64,000 nucleotides of DNA from Diphasiastrum complanatum (GCA_029204225.1 CM055107.1:42282007-42346006), one strand, 5' to 3'; counted from the stretch's first letter, positions 15,201 to 24,239 are shown. Made by a program: numbers and translations. Notes: generated by a model not told the origin, from the sequence alone.

Positions 15201-18200
15201 CAAGCATAATATTTCTACTATGTTTCCTTTTATGGCTAGGTATGCGTGGAGTCCAAAATCTCTTGTAGGCCTTAACATTCTTGATTTAATGAATGAAACT
15301 ATTGAGGATCTCATAATTGACATGCATAGCTTGTTGCTAGAATCTAGGGGACCATAAAGTACACTTACCTTCAATTAATGATTGTTCTTGTTAGGATTTT
15401 GTGTCTAGAATTGATCTAGATTGATCTTAATCTGAAGTAGATTGATCGATCAAGTAATCTGACAACCAATCCCTCTTGAGGATCAGATTAGGATCCACTC
15501 TTGGTCCTTTTTGTACTTTTTGCACATGGTATCAGAGCAATAAGTTTGAACTTATCATCTGCAAAGGGCCTAGGACCAAATGGTGGAATGAGCCAATAAG
15601 AAAAGGTCTTTCAATTTCCAAGAAGGCCAATGGGTTTTTAAGAGTGATCTTTCATGCTCATTTGACAAAAAGAGTCGTAAAACCTCTAGTAGGATGGAAG
15701 AACCTAAAGTTCACAATGGTATGGTCCTTGAAGACTATTGAGAAAATCAATGGTGTGTGTTACAAGGTAAGGCTACGTACTAGCATTGGTACTCATCTTG
15801 TTTTCATGGTAGTCAATTGAAGAGAAATGTGGCTCAAATTGACAATGTGTTTCATGCTCAAACTAAACAAGAAGCCACTACTGATCTTGGCAATTTTAAA
15901 CCTGAAGCTATCATACAAATACAAACAAGGAAACTTAGAAAACAAGATATTTATGAGAATCTAATCATGTTGATGATCATGTGCAATTAGGGTTTGGAAT
16001 ACATATTGATCGGAGCATGTTACAACTCGTTGAAAAGAGAAGCTCAAGAGCTTCAAGCTATATCTTTGCATGTCAAAAGCACTAGACAAACGTGAAATAC
16101 AATTGATAAAGATCTCTTTGCGCTTTTGTGACAAGACAACTTCATGGATGTTGTTCTTACAATTACAAGCACTTTTGGCAAAATTAAAATTGAATGGAAG
16201 TAGGTGAGGTAGTCAAGGAGGATCCTAATGCCCAAAAATAGAGCATAGCTCCTCTCTCATCTCCCCTCCCTAGTATAAGTAGACCAGGGCATGGAGAAGA
16301 GGACCATTCAACATGTGTACTTTCAAGAGATTGTGGCAAAGAAGGGTGCATTGGGGGGAAGGAGAGGATCGTCATAGATCTTGTGTGCTTGCAAGTTAGG
16401 ACAAGTGCCATCTCTACTTTGACATAGCCATTTGACAAGCTAGAGGTGCATCACCTCTCTACTATAGCGTGCAAGAGGTAATGTCTTGATTTTCCTTCCA
16501 TTCTTCTGAACAACAAATGTTGGTTATATGTTGCAGGAGTGCAGAACATATGGCAAGAGGTATTTCTTCTTATCACAGCTAGAAGTCCCGCTTGCGGACA
16601 TGTGAAGATCAAAATTTGATGGATCCGAATATATTGTGCATCTTCAATCAAACTTCTCTCTAAAGTAGTCTCTTATTTGCATTGCATGTTGATCTTGTGA
16701 TGTAGCCATAGTCTATTTTGATGTTAATTTCCATAAGTGTGAGCATGTAGCTCTATTGGATGCAGGTTGAGGTCTACAGCAACGTATCTTCTATTCACGA
16801 ATGTATTGTATTGAGGAGCGAGCCAATAGATCTACGGTACTTTGCATAGAGTCACAATGCACTATGTTAGAGAGCGACTCATTTGACATTTCCTAGCTCA
16901 CAAATGTAATGTGTTAGGGTGTGAGTCATATGCTTGGCAATGGTTATGCTTATGTAATAGAAACACCATGGATGGTGGAACTACATCTAGCTTTTCTACT
17001 ATCCTCAATAGTTTTGCATGTTGGTATCAGTGACTTTGAATCTAGATTATGTAGCTCGAAGGGTGATGCACATAGCCATGCAAGTGTATACATAGCTTGC
17101 ATGTGCATAAACTTATATGCCTTATGATTGTTTAGTAATTTCTAGTCTACATGCATCTATGAGTGTGTGGTTAATGAGGAGCATTACATTTAATTGTACT
17201 TATTTCGACACAAAAACTATAACATTTTGACCCGATTTGTGATCGGATTGTTACAACTACTAACAAGAAAATTGTGGTCAGATGAGTAGGAAAACCAGTC
17301 CCAGAAGCTGGTTAGAGCAAGTTTTTTCACATTTACGACCAACTGATGTCGGGACTCAATACGTACTGTCCAGCTTAAAGAAAGCCTATAAGAACCATCT
17401 CTTTTGACCAATGGCTACAATCTCTTAGCTTGCTGTCGCCAAATTTGATCATAAAAATACTTACACGAGAAATATTACAATCACAGGTATCCTCATGTAC
17501 TGTTCCATGTTGAATCAGCCTATCTCTAAAGGTATTCCTTATTGACTCTTACCCCCATATTCACAAAACATCGATGTCCAAAATGTGCAGTAAGTGATCG
17601 TATTCATAAAATGCTGTTGGCAGAAAATGAATGCACACGTTTTATTATTATTCGTAACTCGTTCTTGCACTTAAGCTTAACATTGAACACTCTACTAATA
17701 CCTTCACAATTATACTTTCCACTAGATATCTGCAGTTTAAAAAAATTTCTGTAATTAAAAAGGTGGCCTGGCTATGATAGAATACTCTAGCTCGTTCTGA
17801 ACTGTAAAGTAAGTCCTTCCGTTTTAGGGTTCTTGTGAAGTTTATAAATGACTACATAGAGGGTGCGCAGCTCGATAATTGCTTTGTAACCCGTTTTTTT
17901 GAAGAATGGGACAGAAGTTGCTGAAGATGGTTAAATGGTTGATTCAATTATGTGAGGTTTGCAACGTGCGAAAGCCTCTAAATGAACAAGCATCTTCACA
18001 ACATAATGCAGCTGACTGGGGCAGGAAACCTTCTGGAAAACCAATGAGACGTAACAAATTAACCAGAATCCTTAACGAGAACCCGATCTTGCCAAGAATT
18101 ATTGCCGTTTTACGAAGACCAAAGGGCCGTGAAGCAGAAAATGTACCTACTAGTGAGCTCTGCACTTGCACTGTCGGGCCCATGCTTGGGGGAGTGGTTT

Positions 18201-18363
18201 GTACTAGTGTGGCGCCGCTGGCTGGCGTTTGATCTGAATTGGCAGCAGCAGCGGCAGCGGCAGCAGCAGCAGAGGGATTATTGTTGTTGTTGGAATTGGA
18301 ATTCGAGGCTCCCCGACCTCTCTTCCCCAAGGAGCTACCACCCGCTCCCACCGGACCTGCCAT
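1..18363 (-). CDS. LFR: LFR-like SWI/SNF subunit (ARM-repeat protein), 6 exons visible, C-terminus off the left edge
   Basis: Homologue of Arabidopsis LFR, a nuclear ARM-repeat protein that associates with SWI/SNF (BAF-type) chromatin remodellers and acts in leaf and flower development (family knowledge). Exons are 18363-18147, 11782-11613, 5420-5278, 2434-2127, 713-602 and 228-1. All introns are GT-AG and the phases join cleanly, giving 392 codons; the usual length is about 460, so roughly 70 C-terminal residues are missing at the window edge. The N-terminus is rich in Ser, Asn and poly-Ala. The hallmark segments QNNKRIVMALQSGLKSE (about residue 75), WALNSLTLLSFKEK, IDEWRDVA (about 130), EEGLFNLDE, NFSFMPENEVIMAQHRHCLE and AAELLGRLIVNPDNEP appear in the order seen in LFR. 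The introns are about 6.4, 6.2, 2.8, 1.4 and 0.4 kb; the large ones carry retroelements. Splice sites are inferred by eye, without transcript support. Confidence 0.9.
602..713 (-). CDS. LFR: LFR exon 5
   Basis: This exon is 112 bp with acceptor GGAACAG before 713 and a strong donor AAC|GTAAGT at 601. It encodes EDEELVTNAIETMVNLAP followed by LCLRVFSEQSSG, corresponding to the EDEELVTNSLETIVNLA...LRIFSS segment of LFR. The phases match exon 4 (one base carried in) and exon 6 (two bases carried out). Confidence 0.88.
2127..2434 (-). CDS. LFR: LFR exon 4 (core EEGLFNLDE / NFSFMPENE block)
   Basis: This exon is 308 bp. The acceptor TGAAG|C before 2434 is the only one nearby that keeps the frame open, because the preceding AG leads straight to TGA. 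The donor is ACTG|GTAATG at 2126. It encodes an acidic linker, WWWDEEGLFNLDEVGRAE, and NFSFMPENEVIMAQHRHCLE, the diagnostic LFR signature. The open frame continues into the intron to 1969, but that extension has no homology and is not coding. Confidence 0.92.
3173..3682 (+). CDS. Unrecognised 169-codon open frame inside LFR intron 3
   Basis: I do not recognise this frame. It runs antisense to LFR, starts at an ATG and closes with TAA. The sequence looks protein-like, with a basic N-terminus (QKRREEIYSDL), a central acidic and hydrophobic part and no low complexity. No catalytic motif, signal peptide or membrane helix is evident. Lying in a transposon-bearing intron, it could be a gag-like remnant or chance. 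It is listed only because it is clearly longer than the surrounding background frames. Confidence 0.25.
   Translation: MHTHRNLFIQKRREEIYSDLVNLEEFLYSSFGMYQVVDLHGTAGPMLYINVKSRIVPDIAEETCNFYGTVVPKLFDSLSDALLWDLFTLGQLQVDYKNLTLLAPRLALKQTHDSGLFPNDISNPFKNLINYGVQREHALGKSMTTFLLSSRHYFQGNICTAKLEWFNMR
3683..5277. other. Intronic sequence without a recognisable gene
   Basis: Part of LFR intron 3. A weak minus-strand open frame at 4230-4595 has no recognisable motif. The segment 4660-4860 reads on the minus strand as broken polar, retroelement-like sequence. Nothing further can be supported. Confidence 0.4.
5278..5420 (-). CDS. LFR: LFR exon 3
   Basis: This exon is 143 bp with acceptor TTGAACAG before 5420 and donor CAG|GTTATA at 5277. 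It encodes IDEWRDVAHVRDSRK, a basic stretch, then TGFGLEYELAS, which aligns with the IDDWRDIALPKD...TGFGNEYDALAS segment of LFR. It ends with two bases of a codon that is completed by the first base of exon 4 (AGC, Ser). Confidence 0.88.
5790..6477 (+). pseudogene. Gypsy (chromovirus-like) pol 3' end: integrase C-terminus and chromodomain relic
   Basis: The plus strand reads GYSPFVLMYSFEP, then a run including FQVGDWVYLRILKDS and KLSPRYRGP, the integrase C-terminal region of plant Gypsy elements. Stops and frameshifts follow, then ILDTRTKRLRNRIVTKHLVRW, which resembles a degenerate chromodomain (the usual pattern is ILD-R-LRN--I-E-LV-W). A polypurine tract (CGGGGGAAGAA) ends at 6476, directly before the LTR start. 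The relic lies in LFR intron 2, sense opposite to LFR, and is clearly non-functional. Confidence 0.75.
6478..6990 (+). mobile_element. 3' LTR (or part) of the chromovirus-like Gypsy
   Basis: The LTR starts at TGTCATGCCC, immediately after the polypurine tract. It contains a leader-like block with GGGGGCTAGATCCG and TTGGTTGGGTTGGTTTGTCCACC, which is repeated in diverged form at about 21541-21605. The right boundary is uncertain, because the partner LTR is not in the window. Confidence 0.5.
6967..7110. repeat. 81-bp tandem duplication
   Basis: Two diverged copies start at ATAGAGCCAA (6967 and 7048) and share AATCAAAGCAAATGTCAAC and GCAACTAGAT. The period is 81 bp. Confidence 0.7.
7840..8875 (-). 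pseudogene. Unclassified retroelement gag-like remnant
   Basis: The minus strand carries an open stretch at 8622-8389 (with LYYRASMPGKLREHKF), a Pro-rich/PRGRRR segment near 8215-8160 and a polar helical stretch below it. Together these resemble the first ORF of plant LTR elements, but I cannot assign a family. It may continue at 9956-10896, interrupted by the copia fragment at 8880-9955. Confidence 0.35.
8880..9377 (+). mobile_element. Copia-type untranslated leader with a 149-bp tandem duplication
   Basis: This region lies directly upstream of the copia gag relic. Two diverged units, about 9060-9209 and 9209-9358, share GTAGATCTT, TCAAATCTAG/TCAAGTCTAG, a TCATTTCACA/TCCTTTCACA block and GTACTTTGTGTACA. 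The last block is at 9196 and 9345, a period of 149 bp. The intact copia at 40.8-47.3 kb also has repeats in its leader. Confidence 0.5.
9378..9955 (+). pseudogene. Copia gag relic, same family as the element at 40.8-47.3 kb
   Basis: The ATG at 9378 begins MASIGG, then the frame breaks. In the next frame SERLNSSNYSIWKVRMES, then KKRARLALHCIKLNVPNEL and AKEAWDTL follow, corresponding to SERLSSSNYSTWKVRMES and related segments of the intact gag at 45481. At least two frameshifts and an abrupt end at about 9955 show that it is dead. It lies in LFR intron 2. Confidence 0.8.
9956..10900 (-). pseudogene. Pro/Ser/Thr-rich retroelement-like open frame and coiled-coil remnant
   Basis: The minus strand at 10896-10441 encodes a low-complexity stretch rich in Pro, Ser, Thr and Ile (TTFPTPPMSPPTSPTTTP), followed below by a Gln/Lys-rich helical segment (EEALQKYVQ and AQEQVNKAVQKAKQQ, with stops). 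It resembles the linker regions of plant retroelement gag ORFs. A compositionally similar stretch is at 30780-30484. No family assignment is possible. Confidence 0.35.
10901..12225. other. Intronic sequence around LFR exon 2
   Basis: Apart from LFR exon 2 (11613-11782) I see no gene, RNA or defined element here. The sequence is AT-rich. Confidence 0.5.
11613..11782 (-). CDS. LFR: LFR exon 2 (start of conserved ARM region)
   Basis: This exon is 170 bp. The acceptor is GTGCAG before 11782 and the donor is GTG|GTACAT at 11612. It encodes DQNNKRIVMALQSGLKSE, then WALNSLTLLSFKEKDD, then PLAKVPGLLDSLLRV, the most recognisable LFR block. It ends in phase 0. It lies between two introns of more than 6 kb, both loaded with retroelement debris. 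Confidence 0.92.
12226..13495 (+). mobile_element. Left LTR-like arm of a degraded Gypsy element
   Basis: This arm is diverged from, but collinear with, 16018-17255. Both contain GAGCTTCAA-type starts, an ATGTTGTTCTT block, CATCCTAATG/GATCCTAATG followed by AGAGCATAGCT, a TTTCA(A/G)GAGATTGTGG block, TTGCATGTTGATCTTGTGA-type text and a GGATGCAGGTTGAGGTCTACAGCAAC block. The ends are approximate (TGTAGCCC ... GTGGCA), and no matching target-site duplication was found. Confidence 0.65.
13650..15900 (+). pseudogene. Gypsy pol remnant (RT end, RNase H, integrase)
   Basis: Plus-strand pieces in order: an RT remnant FTIMPFGLTYVDHD (about 13675); VDPEKI and LANYYQNLTKNFS (about 13890-13990), the RT end; PHVDAYGKAIGTIPMQGGH and EKNYSIYRWELLATIHALK (14130-14280), which is RNase H; FAYNNSKHNISTMFPF (about 15185-15230), integrase; and KINGVCYKVRLRTSIGTHLVF (15745-15805), the integrase C-terminus. 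Many stops and frameshifts interrupt it. It is flanked by the LTR-like arms and interrupted by a short LTR fragment at 15352-15526. It lies in LFR intron 1. Confidence 0.8.
15352..15526 (+). mobile_element. Short LTR fragment followed by a tRNA-iMet primer-binding site
   Basis: This 175-bp block ends in TTTTTGCACA, immediately followed by TGGTATCAGAGC (15527-15538), the classic initiator-Met primer-binding sequence of copia elements. It splits the Gypsy integrase. An inverted and well-conserved copy lies at 51710-51881. Confidence 0.65.
16018..17255 (+). mobile_element. Right LTR-like arm of the degraded Gypsy
   Basis: A direct-repeat partner of 12226-13495, with numerous substitutions and indels, indicating an old insertion. 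It begins TGTTACAACTCG and ends near GATCGGATTGTTACA. Boundaries are approximate. Confidence 0.65.
17256..18146. other. Start of LFR intron 1, no feature recognised
   Basis: This is the intron sequence immediately after exon 1. A short open frame at 17906-18232 on the plus strand is antisense to exon 1 and is not a gene. Confidence 0.5.
18147..18363 (-). CDS. LFR: LFR exon 1 (start codon, low-complexity N-terminus)
   Basis: This is the first exon, 217 bp (72 codons plus one base). The ATG at 18363 is the first ATG in frame; an upstream extension of the frame has only a TTG. It encodes a Gly/Ser/Asn-rich stretch, about ten consecutive Ala and a Thr/Pro-rich tail ending in SSLV. The donor is G|GTACAT at 18146. 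The single leftover base joins exon 2 to make GAT (Asp), giving SLVDQNNKRIV, which matches the SFVEQNNRRIV-type junction of LFR. Confidence 0.85.
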
Positions 18364-18413
18364 CGCGCTCGCTCTCTCTCCCACAGACTCACTCAAGAGT
18401 TCGATCCTCGAGT

Positions 18414-18600
18414 GCAAAATTTATAAAAAGGAACAAAACAGCATCTGCCCTAACCCTAACTAATTACGTGGCAGAAGACTTTCCCACTCGCCTTCACACT
18501 TTCTTTCTCTCTCGCTCTCTCTCTCTCTCTCTCTCCAACAGACTTTATGCCTATTTTTTGTTCCCAAGAACCTAAAAATGGGCCCTAACCCTAACCTTAA
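18414..18600 (-). promoter_or_regulatory. Putative LFR core promoter: TATA-like box and telo-box / site II motifs
   Basis: On the minus strand TATAAAT lies at 18419-18425, 56 bp upstream of the LFR ATG. Two tandem telo-box type strings (CCCTAACCCTAA on the plus strand) lie at 18448-18460 and 18584-18596, the second fused to a TGGGCC site II motif at 18579-18584. In plants this combination is typical of promoters of ribosomal-protein and cell-proliferation genes. The transcription start is not known. Confidence 0.45.
18503..18536. repeat. Short (CT)n microsatellite
   Basis: A CT-rich tract with one CG interruption lies in the LFR upstream region. CT/GA tracts are common in plant core promoters. 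Confidence 0.8.
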
Positions 18601-18788
18601 TCTAGAATATCAAGCTTAACTAACCTGCTACCCAAAACGGGTAAAAGTCAAAGGCAACTAGTTTCTTTGGTTAGTGATCTCAAGAGCATCCCTTTGCAAC
18701 TATTTCTTTATCTTCTTCACATCTTTGTCTACATCTCGCCACTATGGTGATAAAAAGTTGATAAATCCGATGTCCTTTTGTAGCTGGT

Positions 18789-18797
18789 CTAATTAGT

Positions 18798-18838
<41 letters not shown>
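18789..18838. repeat. (CT)n microsatellite
   Basis: About 25 uninterrupted CT units lie upstream of LFR, next to the foldback-like cluster. Confidence 0.95.
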
Positions 18839-18840
<2 letters not shown>

Positions 18841-19040
18841 CCCACGAGATTATTTTGTGCCAATTCTTGGCTATGCACCCAGGAACTGGCACCCTAAGCT
18901 AGCCAGTTCCTAGCTGTGCAAAAAAAGCAGAGTGGAGTGCTAGGAACTGGCACACAAGTTTGTCCCATGTGGGCAAAAGCCAGTTCCCGGCATCATTTCT
19001 TGGCTGCACATCCAGGAACTGGCACGAACTGGCTTGTTCA
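18841..19040. repeat. Cluster of GGAACTGGC / GCCAGTTCC inverted motifs (foldback-like)
   Basis: Five exact 9-mers alternate in orientation: GGAACTGGC at 18882, 18943 and 19015, and GCCAGTTCC at 18902 and 18979. The pairs can fold into hairpins, for example 18881-18890 with 18902-18911. The cluster lies 0.5-0.7 kb upstream of the LFR start codon, between two CT microsatellites. A degenerate relative lies upstream of RRA near 28.5 kb. Confidence 0.6.
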
Positions 19041-19049
19041 TGTGAGCAT

Positions 19050-19055
19050 CCTCTC

Positions 19056-19138
<83 letters not shown>
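19050..19138. repeat. (CT)n microsatellite
   Basis: About 44 CT units with one CG interruption near 19069. The long Ser/Leu and Glu/Arg open frames across it come from the repeat and are not genes. Confidence 0.95.
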
Positions 19139-19139
<1 letters not shown>

Positions 19140-19199
19140 GCAGCAACGTTGTCATAGTCAAGGTTGTCACTACGATCGTTGATGTTGCGCCTGCCCAAT

Positions 19200-20940
19200 T
19201 GATCTTAACATCTTGCTAGTATTCTTCACCAATTCCTCCAATTAGCATCCTCGGAGAAATTCTTCAACAACATTCAACGAGTTGCACTCCCATGTCATCT
19301 TTCCTGAGCATATCCATGCTTTCTAAGAAGAGCAAGCCACATCCATGTTTAAAACTCACACATAGCTAATAGAACTTATTTGACAAAGTATGTCGTGACA
19401 TTCACTAACAATCCAAATTAGTATTAGATCAGGCAGGTACACCCTTAATGGTATTTGGGCACCTCCATGCCATACTAACCCATATGTAAGACAAGGATGT
19501 CAACACTCTTGCACAAATCCATGTGCTTCAAGAATGCTCAAGCCAAAAAAAAACCTGATTAATAGATGAGAGATATGGGTTGTGATAGTGCAACAAAGTG
19601 AGGTTATTAGACTAAAACATTGCAATTTGTATCATCGAAATGGCACCGTTTAAGAAGAAACACTTCATTCCAAGTTATGGTAGAAAAGTGATGGCATATT
19701 ATGAGTAAGTTTATAAAGAGCCTTAAAATGCTAAGCGATTGTATCAGGGTTTAGAGCAATCTTGGCTTTAGTTAATTTATGACCCGCGTGTGCTCAAACG
19801 TATACATTAACTAAGAACACGTATGTTTCTCTTAACCTGGCTATGTGTTGTCGTACTTCCCTGTGGTGATTCCATGATACTTCCGTACAATATGCATTCT
19901 TAGTTAGTCAACATTGAAAAAGGGTTTTGGTATCCAATGCACATCCAAAAATCTAAAACTGAAACTTTTTACATCAAAACAATCTTTTTTCTATTCACTT
20001 CTTGCTTTATTTGAACTGTAAATTGTTAATTGTCTATCATGGAGACAAATGATAGTGTTATATTTGAAAAAAGAGCAGGTCAAGTGGAGTACCTGTAACA
20101 AACCTAGTGCTCAATATCGTGTTCTACAATTAACCTCTTGTGGAAATGATAAAAGAGGTATACTAAACAGGAGTAACACTTCGAGTTTTATTGCATTATA
20201 TGTTACTCAACAAATAGTTGTTCATACATCCTAATATGTAATAAAACAAAGACAAAAAAAAGACATCAAATGTAAGTGTAGTATGCCATGGAACCATAGC
20301 AGATTTAGTAGGCCAGTAGGTCGCATTTGGGGCCTGAAAAAGTGCGTGTAGTAAAATTATGGTCCATCGCTGCTCAAAAATCTATAGAAGCTCAAACAAA
20401 AACTTGGCATAACTATAGCTTTCTAAGCAATAAATGAAGCTATAAAAAGTGTGAAAGAAGGTTGAAAAACTAGCGCTAACCCCGCCTTATTCATTTTGGA
20501 AATATTACCAACAAATCGTGGGAGGTACATCGTTGCCCAGTTAGATAGATAAGCACAAAATTTCGACCAAAGAAAAATGTGATATGAAGCTGGAAATTGT
20601 GAGACACATGAAGACTTACGGAATCAGCTATGCATAGCTTTGTCGGAGGAGAAGGGAGGTCAAAGAGAGCAGCATAATCTCCATCAGTCGCTAGTAGGGT
20701 AAATGTAGGAGAATGTCAGGTATATATAGTCTTCAATGAGGCTAATTGGATAGGCTTATAAAGACACATCGATTGGCTTTTGGAAAAAGCCACATACAAT
20801 ATTGAATCATGTCCATTAGATTAAGGGTGCATCGTTATATAGGTTTCTTACAAGGTTAATTTAGTAAAAAGGCCGACTTGATTAAAGAGTGCTTCTGTAA
20901 AGCTGCAAACTGAGCATGATAGAGTCAGTTAGAATAAAGT
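19200..20940. other. Intergenic sequence without a recognised feature
   Basis: AT-rich sequence between LFR and RRA. No open frame over 61 codons, RNA gene or element end is visible. Confidence 0.5.
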
Positions 20941-20948
20941 ACCATCCA

Positions 20949-21075
<127 letters not shown>

Positions 21076-21239
21076 ATATGTGTCTCATCACATCTAGTCC
21101 ACTCAGCAAAAGTCCTTTTCCATATACAAAGAATTGGTGCTTATTAACGTATAACATGACTCGAGATACATTGCCCAATTTACTATGTTATCATTCAAGA
21201 TATGTTGCAACTTGCAAGTATAGTTAAGCACACATACAT

Positions 21240-21620
21240 GACTTTGTTTTGATGCCTACAAAGTTGGCAATGAACTACTTATAATTCCCCTATACTGCAT
21301 GCAGGCATAGCCTAAGGTCCTACTTAGCTATTGTGAGTTAGGGGTGCCTACATGCAGTGGACATGCATGGGAGTTAGGCATGAGTTGATAGCATGCTTAC
21401 ATGTGGATTCATTGCATGGACATGCAGGGGAGGGGCTTCTCTCTATATATACCCACTCCTGTGTCCATTTGATTCATTGAGAGTCTGTGGCCGTTATGCT
21501 GTCGGATTGGTAAGCGCTTCCTATCATAGAGATTTGCCATACTCCCTAGTGCTCGGGGGCTAGATCGGACGGTCTAGGATTGGTTGGGTCGGTTTCGTCC
21601 ACTGCACTCCCTTATTGTGT
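21240..21620 (+). mobile_element. Gypsy LTR relic, related to 6478-6990
   Basis: The segment contains a TATATATA box (about 21443) and, downstream, GGGGGCTAGATCGGA and GGATTGGTTGGGTCGGTTT, matching the LTR block near 6855-6900. Flanking coding sequence is absent, so it is a solo or truncated LTR. Confidence 0.45.
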
Positions 21621-21849
21621 TCTCGACACTCATTCCTGATTGGAGGTCTTGGGGTCGTCTTATTGCAACACCCCTTCTTAATGACAACTTTGTTGGAGTT
21701 TTAGCCAACAAGTCATTAAAATACTCGAGCACATTTTTTCTAGGCACTTCCACATATGCCTCCATTTCTTGTGAGTTTCAATATCTATCTATCTTTATGT
21801 AACATATACATTGACTTATATATATATATTTTATTTTGTATTATGCTTT

Positions 21850-24000
21850 ATGACACTTCCAACAAGTTCCTTTGTGTCATTATTTAGAAATGCTATTTGG
21901 TATCCTTTTGACATTTCAACTTGATTCCACCATATGGTTGATGATTTGTTCCACCCATTTGATTCTTCTGATCTAGGTCTTTCAAAAGAAGAAAAAAAGT
22001 CAGTGTATTAGCCACATGTGGTTATGAGCAAACTACCACCGATAACTAATTGCAAACACCCATTCTTAAAAAATGTAATATACTTTAAATGCATAGTTTG
22101 AAACTAGTTTAATTGAGGCTTGTAGCTTTCAATAATGTGTTGGAAGCATTCACAAAAGTATTGAGTTTTCAATTGAAGAAAATAACCTTTCAAAGAGGAT
22201 TGGATTTGTCTCTTACTATGACTTTTTGCCAATTTTCACTTCATCATGCAAAATTCAGATGGCCTCACAATTTTTAAAAATGCCAAGACACTTCTTTTTA
22301 AAGGACTAAGTTTTTAATTTGTAAGAGGTAGCCGTTAGGAGTTGAACTTCTTAAATAAAGTTTTGCAAGCCTTAAGGTATATTGAACAATCTTCAAAGCA
22401 TGTCAAATTTTTATGAAGGGTAAGGGCTCTTCGGAGATTCAAAATCTTTAGATAATTTAAAAAATCTAGGCTCAAAGGCCTGTTTCAAAGGTTAAGAATC
22501 ATCCACAAGGACCTTAAGGGGTCTTCTCTCATACACGGAAAAGGCTAAAATTTCTTCATGTTTGAAATCATCTTTCCTCCTTAAAAGCTTCAGCAAAACT
22601 TCTACAATAGTCTTCCTACACTTCAATGTAGGTTCACATTGACAAAGAGCATTGGGCTTCAACAATTCAAGCCAACCTTCAAGATCCATCAAGATTCAAC
22701 TATGTCAGGTCATCCACAATCCTTCACACTACGTAAAACTTTGCCATCTTGAGGGTATTATGCAACATTGTTTCCTTTTTCGTTTACACAAAAAGCTCGT
22801 GGAATTTGACATTATGCTTAAAAAGCCAATCAGCTTTCGAGCATTAACACCATTGTGCCCATAAAGCCCATGAGGTTTAGAGCTTGAACAAATCCATAAA
22901 TGGCAAGTGTCCAAAATCAAGTCAACAAAAAATTTTATGTCTCATAAAAACTTGTTGAACTTTACACTATTTGCACCCCTACCCTTGGGTGACAACAAGC
23001 CTTATAGTGTATTACCCTCCCCTGTAGCCTTTACGCTTCACAAAATAAGCTTCAATCATTTCGTTTCAAGGAATTATAAGCAATGGGCATTGAGATTATT
23101 GTCCAACAATGGAATGGGTTGTCATGTTGACAAAGACCACTCAAACAACAACATTGCCTTTTTAGAATTTGTTCCATGCATATCTACATTTTTTTTTCTT
23201 TCATGACCAATTTGAAGGGCTTGGAAATTCATCCCACTTCAAAAGCATTCACGACAAGAAGAGAAGACCCTTTAGTCACATGCAAGAATCAAATCTCATA
23301 GTCATTGATTCAAGGTTGACTTTTGAGGGGGAAAAAACCCCATGCTTGATTTATTGTTAGTTTACATTGGCCTTTATGGTGGTCCCTTTTGCTAAAAAAA
23401 AATGCAGTTTCTTTCAAGCACACTACAGAGAAAATAGTTTGAAACTTCAACAGTAGTTGCACATGATACTAATCTAAATCGGAACAAACTACTCAAATGC
23501 AATAGTTGATTCTGGGCTCAACGTGAGAACATCATGTTACTAAACATCAAAGTTTTAGATAGTTAGAGTTCATTGCTAAAATAACCTTTAGATGTTGAGA
23601 TTGATCATTTGCATTGTGCAAAACAAAGCCTTACATATCTTTTGTTTCATTTCCAATATATATTGGTAGAATGGTTGCTTGTTTTACTTTTATTATTTCA
23701 ACATAATCAATACTTCGTTTCAATACACACAGAACACATATTGGTAGTTAGTGTATGGTTAAACTTTTCTTGTTTACATGAAATCCTGGGCAATAAGTTC
23801 ATTTATTGTGTTCTAATTTACCCTAGAATAGACATTCAATGTTGCTTGCAAAGTTCGGGCTTGTCTGATATTCAAAAGAATGTATGCCTCAAAGCTCCAA
23901 AGTACTCAAATGTGTAACACTAGATCGCAAAACATATATTAGTGACATTGTTACTCTCGTGAAGGTAATTATGCAATTTTCGTTGTAAGTCACAATGTGC
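21850..24000. other. Intergenic sequence, only short unrecognised open frames
   Basis: Short frames at 22492-22692 and 22729-22920 (minus) and 22907-23206 (plus) carry no motif that I recognise. They may be remnants of an unclassified element. Confidence 0.35.
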
Positions 24001-24004
24001 ATGC

Positions 24005-24236
24005 ATACCTTTCTTCCATGCCCACTTTCACTATGATATACTAATGACCACCTCTCTTTAGGGGACAAAAATATTCTGTGTTATCTTCTTAACGTATTCA
24101 TATTTGCAAAATCTTCAATTTTAATGCCCACTTCCACCTTTCTTCCATCTATGATACTAATGACCACCTCTCTTTAGTGGACAAAAATATTCTGTGTTAT
24201 CTTCTTAGCGTATTCATTTTTGCGAAATCTTCAATT
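24005..24236. repeat. 116-bp tandem duplication
   Basis: Two near-identical units contain ACTAATGACCACCTCTCTTT, AAATATTCTGTG and CAAAATCTTCAATTT/CGAAATCTTCAATTT. The TCTGTG anchor is at 24075 and 24191. Confidence 0.85.
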
Positions 24237-24239
24237 TAT

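Noticed and set aside
12226-17255. Search for a 5-bp target-site duplication of the degraded Gypsy
   Set aside because: The flanks (AGGGA and ACTAC) do not match. The LTR ends are too diverged to place exactly, so no duplication is claimed.
18102-18575. Long open frames on the plus strand over the LFR start (Gln/Arg-rich, Ser/Leu-rich)
   Set aside because: They are antisense shadows of the poly-Ala/Asn exon 1 and of CT microsatellites; no codon or motif support.
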